This document shows, piece by piece, positions 58,111 through 64,000 of a stretch of DNA of 64,000 nt. Source of the stretch: Martinezella tropici (GTDB lineage Bacteria; Pseudomonadota; Alphaproteobacteria; Rhizobiales; Rhizobiaceae). Position 1 is the first letter of the stretch. Each line of letters starts with the position of its first letter. Where the stretch lies: contig NZ_QMKK01000061.1 in NCBI RefSeq assembly GCF_003287875.1, positions 248,001 through 312,000 of the forward strand, written 5' to 3'. The notes under the pieces are model-generated. The model ran no database searches. It saw only the letters and a list, made by a program, of their open reading frames with translations, and was not told the origin of the DNA. The position numbers were made by a program, and so were the translations under genes.

Positions 58111-59121
58111 AAGCTGCCTGACAATCGCCCCAGTGGGCTCGGCACCCTCGCTGGGTGGCAGGCAGAAAAGGCTTTGTCCGGGCATTGCCAATGAGAGGCC
58201 ATTCGTCTGGCAGTGCCGATAGACGAGATCGATGACCTCATTTTTAGCGGACATCCTGCTCGCCGGGCTTGCCACGCAAAACTGCAGCTCAACCTCGATA
58301 GCGACTGCATCGATCGCTTTGAGTGCGACGGACGGCGGCGGAATTTTAACGATTCGCTCGCAGCTCCGTAGAACGCCGAGCATGAGCTCCTCGATGATGG
58401 ACGGCGGCTGGGTAGCGGCAACATGCACGGCAAGTGCAATCCAGTGCGTTTCGTCAGGACGGCTGAGATTGGTCATTCCCTGTTTTGCAAGGACACTGTT
58501 GGGCAGAACGACGACATTGTGCCCGCCGGTCAAAAGATTGGTCGAGCGCCAGTTGGTTTCGGCCACGCGCCCTTCCGTGCCGTCGCCAAGCTGGATCCAG
58601 TCGCCGATGACGTAAGCACGGCCGAGCGTGAGCGCGATCCCGGAAAAGACATCGGCAAGTGTGTTCTGCAGCGCCAGGCCTATGATGATGGCAACCACGC
58701 CGGAGGTGGCAACCAGAGGGCCGATCGGCGCGCCGAAGACGAAGCCGATGACCGCCAGAGCCACGCCGAGATAGACGACACCGACAATCAGATCCTGCAG
58801 CAGGTGGGCTTCCCGCGGCTTGTGGTTGAGCGTGATATAGATCTGCACGAAGCCGATCATCGTCCATGCGAGATGGAGCCACCAGAGAACCCTTGCGGAT
58901 TTGGCGAGCAGCATGCCCGCCTCCTGAAGCTCGGCGTCGTCGAGACGATAGGGCGAAATTCCGGCCAGCCAGAGCACGAGGCTCATGCCGGTGAAGAACA
59001 GGATTTGCACGATCAGGCGCCCGGTCGGACGGCTGCGTCCCTGGATATGCCAAATGACGATGCCGGCCAGCCCGAGCAGATTGATCAGGACGAGCGGAAG
59101 GGAATGATGTTCGCCAAACAT
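58093..59121 (-). CDS. MscS-family mechanosensitive channel
   Basis: Inner-membrane protein of 342 residues with four N-terminal helices and the MscS pore/beta domain. The pore helix region reads GPLVATSGVVAIIIGLALQN, followed by TLADVFSGIALTLGRAYVIG and DWIQLGDGTEGRVAETNWRS, the conserved beta-domain entry (VGDxVxxxxxxGxVxEI type). VVVLPNSVLAKQGMTNLS is the standard PN-S block. It would gate under membrane tension and release solutes on osmotic downshift. No cyclic-nucleotide domain is present at the C-terminus. Confidence 0.92.
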   Translation of the reverse strand: MFGEHHSLPLVLINLLGLAGIVIWHIQGRSRPTGRLIVQILFFTGMSLVLWLAGISPYRLDDAELQEAGMLLAKSARVLWWLHLAWTMIGFVQIYITLNHKPREAHLLQDLIVGVVYLGVALAVIGFVFGAPIGPLVATSGVVAIIIGLALQNTLADVFSGIALTLGRAYVIGDWIQLGDGTEGRVAETNWRSTNLLTGGHNVVVLPNSVLAKQGMTNLSRPDETHWIALAVHVAATQPPSIIEELMLGVLRSCERIVKIPPPSVALKAIDAVAIEVELQFCVASPASRMSAKNEVIDLVYRHCQTNGLSLAMPGQSLFCLPPSEGAEPTGAIVRQLSAGTL

Positions 59122-59191
59122 GACGGGCTCACCGACGATGATTTTCTTCAGGCGGCGTGGGCGGATGCCGACGGCATCCGCCTCAACGCAG

Positions 59192-59608
59192 CTACTTCTT
59201 GATCGGGAAGGTCAGTTCCGTCTGGCTGCTGTCGACGACGAAGACAGCCAGGAGCTTGGCCCGCTTGGTCTTGCTGGCATTCTCGCTGACGCCGTGGCGG
59301 TCGCCCGGCATCTCGGAGAAGTTCTCGCCTGCCTTGTAGACCTTGACAGGACCGTCATTGACCTGGCTGCGGATCGCCCCTTCCAGGACGGTCGCATAGA
59401 TGAAGGCCGAGTTCGGATGGGTGTGGCCCGAAGAGAAGCCGCCGGGACCATATTCGACCAGAACGCCCTTGATGCTCTTGCCCGGAACGTTCGGCAGTTC
59501 ATGCTCGTAGACGAGCGTGACCTTGGCATCCTTCTCACCTGCAGCGGATGCAACGGCGGTGGTGGACAGCAGGGCGGCCAGGGCGAGGCCGAGAATTGAC
59601 TTGATCAT
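59192..59608 (-). CDS. Secreted cupin-domain protein
   Basis: Periplasmic beta-barrel protein of 138 residues. Signal peptide: IKSILGLALAALLSTTAVAS (cleavage ~22, ASA). Cupin motif 1: PGGFSSGHTHPNSAFIYATV-LEG (His-x-His metal ligands, ~57), motif 2: PGDRHGVSENASKTKRAKLL (~101) with the third His. AGGA lies before the ATG at 59608. Possibly a small oxygenase or stress-scavenging protein; specific role unknown. It is part of a minus-strand run with the NmrA-like gene (60-bp gap). Confidence 0.9.
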   Translation of the reverse strand: MIKSILGLALAALLSTTAVASAAGEKDAKVTLVYEHELPNVPGKSIKGVLVEYGPGGFSSGHTHPNSAFIYATVLEGAIRSQVNDGPVKVYKAGENFSEMPGDRHGVSENASKTKRAKLLAVFVVDSSQTELTFPIKK

Positions 59609-59668
59609 CTCGAATTCCTTTCTTGGGAGCTGCGCAGTGCCGCACCCGCGGCGCTGCACCTTGTTCAT

Positions 59669-60421
59669 TCATTTGCGTGCAGAGGTCGCGAACCACTGTT
59701 CGAAAGCGATATGGCCGATGCGGGGATTGTTGTCGGAGACAAGCGAACCGTCCTCCAGCTTGGTGCCGAAATAGCGCGCATCGGGATCCCCTTCGACATT
59801 ACGCGCATCACCCATGGCCTTCAGATAGCGGGCGACGAACTCGTTCATCCGGACCCGTTCCGGGCCTGAGATTTCGATCACGCCATTCATGGGGGTCGCC
59901 GTCGCGACGGCGGCCATGGCGTCGGCGACGTCGTCCGAAGCGATCGGCTGCACATAGGCCGTCGGCAGCCGCACAACGTTCCCGATGGTGGCGGATTGGG
60001 CGATACCGCCTAAGAATTCCATGAACTGCGTCGAGTGAACGATCGTATAAGAGATGCCCGATTCTCTGATGACCTTTTCCTGGGCAACCTTGGCACGCAT
60101 GTAGCCGCTGCCAGGCAGTCGATCGACGCCAATGATGGAAAGGGCGATGTGGTGCCTTATGCCGGCCGCCTTCTCCGCCGCCATCAGGTTACGGCCCGAG
60201 GTCTCGAAGAATTCGAGCACGGCCTTGTCCTCGAAGGAGGGCGAGTTTGCAAGGTCGATGACGACGGAGGCGCCGGCAAGTGCCTCGGCCAATCCCTCGC
60301 CGGTGATCGTATTGACGCCCGTATTGGGGGAGGCGGCGATAACCTCATGGCCCTGCTTGCGAAGGCGGTCGGCTGTCTTCGAACCGATCAGGCCGGTTCC
60401 GCCGATGATGACGATTTTCAT
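59669..60421 (-). CDS. NmrA-like/atypical SDR NAD(P)-binding protein
   Basis: Rossmann-fold protein of 250 residues. KIVIIGGTGLIGSKTADRLR (~2-21) is the dinucleotide-binding loop. VVIDLANSPSFEDKAVLEFF and HIALSIIGVDRLPGSGYMRA, then KVAQEKVIRESGISYTIVHS, fit the NmrA/TMR-type atypical SDRs (LysR-cluster relatives often act as redox sensors or quinone reductases). The ATG at 60421 (GGAG 8 nt upstream) is preferred to one at 60457. Confidence 0.9.
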   Translation of the reverse strand: MKIVIIGGTGLIGSKTADRLRKQGHEVIAASPNTGVNTITGEGLAEALAGASVVIDLANSPSFEDKAVLEFFETSGRNLMAAEKAAGIRHHIALSIIGVDRLPGSGYMRAKVAQEKVIRESGISYTIVHSTQFMEFLGGIAQSATIGNVVRLPTAYVQPIASDDVADAMAAVATATPMNGVIEISGPERVRMNEFVARYLKAMGDARNVEGDPDARYFGTKLEDGSLVSDNNPRIGHIAFEQWFATSARK

Positions 60422-60584
60422 GTGCTTCTCCATGTGCGGCCGCTTCGCGCACCGCATTGTTCATTCGTTTCTGAATGATTGGTCGAGGATCGGGCCGGCC
60501 CTACCGGTTCCGCAGATCCACTCGGCTGAGCCGGGGCGTGGCCTCAGAGGCCGTGCGCCGGCTCGGCTCTGGTGCAGCAGGCGG

Positions 60585-61502
60585 TCAGTAATCCCAGAAG
60601 ACCGGCACCCAACGGAAGTGATCGCCGTCGGCTGCCACATGGCCGACGGAGGGGAACGGCATATGAGTGGCCACCAGAAGCTCACCGGTCTCCACCAACT
60701 CGCGCAAAAGACGGAGGCGGACGCGGGCAGCTTCTTCCGGATCATGTTCGAAGCCGTTGAACCAGTCGGGGTGATCGAAGCCGACCGCGAACACCGCATC
60801 GCCGGCAAACATCAGCCGATCCTTGCCCGATGCCACGCGGACCACGCTATGGCCAGGCGTGTGACCGCCGGTTCGGGAGACGACCACGCCGGGCGCCACC
60901 TCATACTCATCATCGAACAATCTGAGGTGACTGTCGTACTCTTTTCTGAATTGCTTGGCGGCCGCCCGAAGCGCGTCCGGGAAGCCGGGTGGCATGGACA
61001 CATGCGAGAAATCGGGCGCTTCCCAGAATTTGACCTCTGCCGTTGCCACGTGGATCCTGAGATCCGGACGCAACCGCTCCTTCACTCCGTCGACGAGCAG
61101 CCCGCCAACGTGGTCCATATGCATATGGGTCAGCACCACGTCGGTAACGGATCCAAGGTCGATGCCGGCGGCTTCCAGTCGCTTGATCAATTGCCCGGCC
61201 CGCGGCAGGTTCAATTCCGGGTCCAGCCCCAGGCCGGCGTCGACGAGGATCGTCTGCTTGCCGCTGCGCACCACGACCACGTTCAGCGCCCAGTCGAAAG
61301 CGTCCGGCGGCAGGAACATATCGTTCAGCCAGGCCGCGCGGTCGGCCGGGTCGGCATTGTATCCCAGCATCTTGGTCGGCAGCGGCAGCACGCCGTCGCT
61401 GATCACGAGCACCTCGATATCACCGATCTGCACAGCATAGCGCGACGGGACCAGTTCGTCGGCGCCTGATTTAACGGGCTTTGCGGGGTTATTCATGTTC
61501 AT
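60585..61502 (-). CDS. Metallo-beta-lactamase-fold hydrolase
   Basis: Zn-dependent hydrolase of 305 residues. The signature VLTHMHMDHVGGL (~124-136) supplies HxHxDH. Further ligands: His in GGHTPGHSVVRV (~215) and Asp in RLMFAGDAVFAVGF (~233). The N-terminal YAVQIGDIEVLVISDGVLPL and VVVRSGKQTILVDAGLGLDP resemble the AttM/AiiB and related lactonase/hydrolase group, but AHL hydrolysis cannot be inferred. AGGAG lies 6 nt before the ATG at 61502. No signal peptide. Confidence 0.9.
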   Translation of the reverse strand: MNMNNPAKPVKSGADELVPSRYAVQIGDIEVLVISDGVLPLPTKMLGYNADPADRAAWLNDMFLPPDAFDWALNVVVVRSGKQTILVDAGLGLDPELNLPRAGQLIKRLEAAGIDLGSVTDVVLTHMHMDHVGGLLVDGVKERLRPDLRIHVATAEVKFWEAPDFSHVSMPPGFPDALRAAAKQFRKEYDSHLRLFDDEYEVAPGVVVSRTGGHTPGHSVVRVASGKDRLMFAGDAVFAVGFDHPDWFNGFEHDPEEAARVRLRLLRELVETGELLVATHMPFPSVGHVAADGDHFRWVPVFWDY

Positions 61503-61580
61503 GTACGTCTCCTGTCAATTGTGGTCTTCGCGCCGCCGATGCGGACGCGTATCGTTTGGTGGGCACTCAGGGAGAAAGGT

Positions 61581-62060
61581 TCAGTTGAGGCCGGCCCTGT
61601 CGAGGCCATAGAGCTTGTCAGCCGAGCCCGGCACGGCTTTGAAAGCGATGCTCGCGCGGTTCCAGGCATTGATGACCATGATCGCGAAAGTCAGATCGGA
61701 AATCTCCCTCTCCGAAAGCTGGCCGCGCACACGCTCATAGAGCTCGTCGGGAATGCCGCCTTCCGGCAGCTTCGTCACCGCTTCGGTCCAGGCGAGGGCG
61801 GCGCGTTCCCGCGGCACGAAAAGATTGGATTCGCGCCATATGGCGATGTGATAAAGCCGGAGCTCGCTCTCGCCGTGGATCTTGGCTTCCTTCACATGCA
61901 TGTCCAGGCAGAAGGCACAGCCGTTGATTTGCGAGGCGCGGATCTGCACGAGATCATGAATCTTCTGGTCGATGGCGCTGTCTTTCAGAGCCATGCTGAG
62001 ATCCGACAATTTCTTGAAAAGTGCCGGCGATTGCTGGGCATAGTTCACGCGTTGCGTCAT
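61581..62060 (-). CDS. AhpD-like carboxymuconolactone decarboxylase family protein
   Basis: Peroxidase-like helical protein of 159 residues. Redox motif NGCAFCLDMHVKEAKI (~45) with CxxC and a following His, typical of alkylhydroperoxidase AhpD-core proteins. YHIAIWRESNLFVPRERAAL and ISDLTFAIMVINAWNR complete the fold. First gene of the minus-strand run toward the MBL gene (78-bp gap), divergent from the LysR gene, with twin palindromes in between. Likely peroxide or organic hydroperoxide detoxification. Confidence 0.92.
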   Translation of the reverse strand: MTQRVNYAQQSPALFKKLSDLSMALKDSAIDQKIHDLVQIRASQINGCAFCLDMHVKEAKIHGESELRLYHIAIWRESNLFVPRERAALAWTEAVTKLPEGGIPDELYERVRGQLSEREISDLTFAIMVINAWNRASIAFKAVPGSADKLYGLDRAGLN

Positions 62061-62079
62061 AGGTCATCTCCGTTATTAA

Positions 62080-62113
62080 GGACATTTAATATCCTTATGG
62101 ATAAAAAATATCC
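62080..62113. promoter_or_regulatory. Twin LysR-type palindromes between ahpD-like and lysR genes
   Basis: GGACATTTAATATCC (62080-62094) and GGATAAAAAATATCC (62099-62113) are 15-bp dyads with the shared arm pattern GGAYA...TATCC/ATRTCC, centres 19 bp apart. They lie 20 bp upstream of the AhpD-like start and 77 bp upstream of the LysR start. Probably binding sites of the divergent LysR protein. Confidence 0.7.
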
Positions 62114-62189
62114 GTAATTGCTGGACAGTAAAGCCCTTCGCGATTAAGCTGGGTACATAAGGCTTATGCGCAAAAGTATGGGGGTGAGG

Positions 62190-63101
62190 ATGGACATCGT
62201 AGGTGCGCTGCAAACGTTCATGAGAGTGGTGGAAACCGGCTCCTTCTCGGCGGCCGCGGTTCACCTCAGCGTGACGCAGCCGGCGGTCTCCAGGCAGATT
62301 TCGGCACTGGAAGCGCATCTCAAGACGCGTCTCCTGCACCGCACGACGAATGCATTGGCCCTGACGGCGGAGGGAGAGCAGATCATCCCGATGGCGCTCA
62401 AGGTCATCGAGGCGGTCGAAGCGCTCAGTGAAACGACCTGTCGTGGCGGTATGGCCGCGACGGGTAAAGTGCGGCTTGCCCTACCGACGCCGTTGGGGCT
62501 CTGCATAAGCGATCGCCTCGGGATGCTGTTTGAACAGCATCAGGGGCTCTCCGTCGAACTGCTCTTTCGCGAGGAGCCATCCGACCTTGTAGAGGAGGGG
62601 ATCGATCTCGAGGTGCGCCTCGGGGTGGTTGCGGACTGCAGCCTGATGTGCCGCCGGATCGGCTGGACGACGGCATTTCTCGTCGCTGCGCCCTCCTATC
62701 TGGAAGGGCGAAAAGCTCCGAAAACACTTAACGATATCAGCGTCCATGATTGCATCTGCTACAAGCGCGCCGGCGACGGCAGGTCATGGTCCTTTTCCAA
62801 TGGTGCCGAGGACGTGGCCGTGCGCGTCGCGCCGCGCCTGATCGCCAGCAATTCCATCGCTGCCCACCGCGCGGCACTCGCCGGCAACGGCCTTGCCGTG
62901 CTTTCCCATATATTGGCCGTGCCCGATATCGAGGTGGGTCGGCTGATAAGACTCATGCCGGATTTTCCGCCGAGCCGATTGCCGATCAATGTCGTTTACC
63001 CGTCCCGGCGAAACCTGCCGTTGCGCATCAGGGCCGTGCTCGACTTTCTGATCGACGTCGTCAGGGAAGATCCTTTGATGGCGCCGTCGCTTTCCCATTA
63101 A
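62190..63101 (+). CDS. LysR-family regulator
   Basis: DNA-binding protein of 303 residues, CrgA-like. HTH: IVGALQTFMRVVETGSFSAA, then AVHLSVTQPAVSRQISALEA and HLKTRLLHRTTNALALTAEG. Effector domain: GKVRLALPTPLGLCISDRLG and EEGIDLEVRLGVV. The ATG at 62190 has GGGGTGAGG immediately upstream; an ATG at 62166 is also in frame. Likely regulator of the AhpD-MBL-NmrA-cupin run and itself through the twin palindromes. Confidence 0.92.
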   Translation: MDIVGALQTFMRVVETGSFSAAAVHLSVTQPAVSRQISALEAHLKTRLLHRTTNALALTAEGEQIIPMALKVIEAVEALSETTCRGGMAATGKVRLALPTPLGLCISDRLGMLFEQHQGLSVELLFREEPSDLVEEGIDLEVRLGVVADCSLMCRRIGWTTAFLVAAPSYLEGRKAPKTLNDISVHDCICYKRAGDGRSWSFSNGAEDVAVRVAPRLIASNSIAAHRAALAGNGLAVLSHILAVPDIEVGRLIRLMPDFPPSRLPINVVYPSRRNLPLRIRAVLDFLIDVVREDPLMAPSLSH

Positions 63102-63268
63102 AGCTTGCCATCGGCACCCACGATGCTGTGCAGAGGGGCACCTCATGCCGGTTCTGCGGGATGATGGGAAAGCGCTGCCGAATTTCGCTCTCTTCCGGCG
63201 AGGGGGCAAGGATTACTTGTCGATGATCCGGCAACGCCTGAAGAGCAGGCTCATCGGGCATCATTCAA

Positions 63269-63300
63269 CCTCCCGCCGTGCGGAATAGCGTGGCGGGAGG
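63269..63300. terminator. Hairpin downstream of the solute-binding gene
   Basis: CCTCCCGCC (63269-63277) and GGCGGGAGG (63292-63300) form a perfect 9-bp stem with a 14-nt loop, 22 bp after the minus-strand stop at 63322. T-tract is weak (GGTTGAATG). Confidence 0.55.
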
Positions 63301-63321
63301 TTAGCACGCCGGATGCCTTGC

Positions 63322-64000
63322 TCAGATCTTCGCAGCCTTGGCGAAGGTCGGGTCGAAGGTCTTTTCGAACGGCACGTCGGCATTGGCAAGTTCAGGATCG
63401 AGCGTCTTCAGGACACCCATCATGGAATGATAGCCTTCCATCGTGACCATGCCGTCCGGGGAATACATTTCCTTGGAATTCTTGAACGCCTGCATATAAA
63501 GGTCGCGATTGCCGAGCAGAAATTCTTCTGGAACGACGCCCGCGACGTCCTCCGGGTTGGCGGTCGATATCCATTTCAAAGCCTTCATGAAGGCATTGAC
63601 CGTCCGCTGTGTCGTGATTGGGTTGGCTTCAGCAAATTCACGCTTGATATAGACGGTCGCGGCCGGGTTCGGGCCACCGAAAAGCGCACGCGTACCGGCC
63701 TCGGTGCGTGTATCCAGAAGCACGGTGATGTCGCCGTCATATTGCAATTGTGCGATAACCGGGTCGAGATGGGAAAGGCCGTCGATCTGACCGCTCTTGA
63801 CCGCGGCCACTGCGCCGGCCCCGCCGCCGACGCCGATCAGCGATGCATCGTCGGTCTTCAGCCCGTTCTTCAGCATGGCATATTGAAACATCAGCGCCGT
63901 AGAAGAACCCGGCGCCGTCACGCCGATCTTGCGGCCCTTCATGTCGGCCATGGACTTGATCTCGCCGGCGAGATCCTTGCGCACGGCAATGACGATCCCC
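63322..64000 (-). CDS. ABC solute-binding protein, NMT1/SsuA type (5' end outside window)
   Basis: The frame is open to the window edge, so the N-terminus and signal peptide are missing; about 226 C-terminal residues are seen. Blocks: GIVIAVRKDLAGEIKSMADM, then KGRKIGVTAPGSSTALMFQY and LKNGLKTDDASLIGVGGGAG are typical of nitrate/sulfonate/taurine-type receptors (the GRKIGVTAPGSS loop binds an anionic or aromatic ligand). GGPNPAATVYIKREF and PVEEFLLGNRDLYMQ-like PEEFLLGNRDLYMQAFKN follow. It is the last gene of an operon whose start lies beyond 64000. A GTG at 63984 is in frame but inside the domain, so not the start. Confidence 0.9.
   Translation of the reverse strand, partial: GIVIAVRKDLAGEIKSMADMKGRKIGVTAPGSSTALMFQYAMLKNGLKTDDASLIGVGGGAGAVAAVKSGQIDGLSHLDPVIAQLQYDGDITVLLDTRTEAGTRALFGGPNPAATVYIKREFAEANPITTQRTVNAFMKALKWISTANPEDVAGVVPEEFLLGNRDLYMQAFKNSKEMYSPDGMVTMEGYHSMMGVLKTLDPELANADVPFEKTFDPTFAKAAKI

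Noticed and set aside
60132-61469. Plus-strand open frame of 445 codons
   Set aside because: Antisense to the MBL-fold and NmrA-like genes, which carry all catalytic motifs.
63061-63264. Minus-strand open frame of 67 codons before the terminal binding-protein gene
   Set aside because: No ribosome site or recognisable motif, and it overlaps the LysR 3' end; left uncalled, though a short real protein cannot be excluded.

Overview
The window is high-GC DNA read as part of a rhizobial (Alphaproteobacteria, Hyphomicrobiales, Rhizobiaceae-like) genome. The pointers are a Rhizobiales-type porin, many ABC and MFS uptake systems for sugars and N-compounds, dense LysR/GntR/DeoR/AraC regulation with divergent gene pairs, and a large palindromic intergenic element of the kind common in rhizobia. 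The mix of catabolic islands with few housekeeping genes (only rpsU is clear) would suit a chromid or accessory chromosomal region; that is inference. I see no rRNA, tRNA, CRISPR array, transposase or integrase.

Layout. 0-2.9 kb: an edge-truncated DHA2 MFS pump divergent from an MmyB-type XRE regulator, then a second MFS gene. 2.9-6.6 kb: Prc/Tsp protease, a small unknown gene and a toxin-first higBA locus with two operator palindromes. 6.9-13.0 kb: a sugar-acid island (MFS, Zn-dehydrogenase and GntR on the minus strand; uxuA-uxuB on the plus strand), best explained as an L-gulonate/L-idonate-type route into mannonate. 13.2-17.2 kb: class GN sortase with its VIT/vWA substrate ending in an LPxTxTP sorting signal, divergent from an XRE regulator. 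17.2-19.8 kb: 2OG-Fe(II) oxygenase, an ABC-ATPase pseudogene scrap, a YdeI-like protein, and an SRPBCC/ArsR pair behind a 45-bp near-perfect palindrome.

19.9-30.6 kb: an eight-gene overlapping minus-strand operon (DeoR, BadF-type kinase, CUT1 ABC transporter, AgaS-like SIS protein, GatZ/AgaZ-like protein, UgpC-type ATPase), with a GH4 alpha-galactosidase-like gene and a divergent AraC regulator: an amino-sugar or galactoside utilisation module. 30.7-34.3 kb: periplasmic cytochrome P460-like protein, Tat-exported epoxide hydrolase and an MFS protein. 34.5-37.1 kb: a free-standing AlaRS catalytic-domain protein, a parD antitoxin next to a frameshifted parE, rpsU and small proteins. 37.4-40.2 kb: glycosyltransferase, epimerase and a second, wrecked parDE locus.

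40.2-48.3 kb: an N-compound catabolic operon (NMT1/THI5-type ABC transporter, cytosine-deaminase-like amidohydrolase, FAD oxidase, flavodoxin-fold reductase) with a divergent LysR and a creatininase. 48.5-52 kb: porin with a strong terminator, an AT-rich non-coding block and a GT39-type glycosyltransferase. 52.2-57.4 kb: EmrAB-type efflux operon with a class III nucleotide cyclase as its last gene, and a divergent LysR. 57.6-63.1 kb: Cys-rich Rrf2 regulator, MscS channel, secreted cupin, NmrA-like protein, metallo-beta-lactamase-fold hydrolase, AhpD-like protein and a LysR gene whose promoter carries twin palindromes. 63.3-64 kb: an edge-truncated ABC solute-binding protein.

No single operon here is clearly a new defence or mobile system. 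The least explained items are the stand-alone AlaRS-like protein, the uncharacterised N-compound operon, the cyclase-efflux fusion of functions in one operon, and the two decayed parDE loci.
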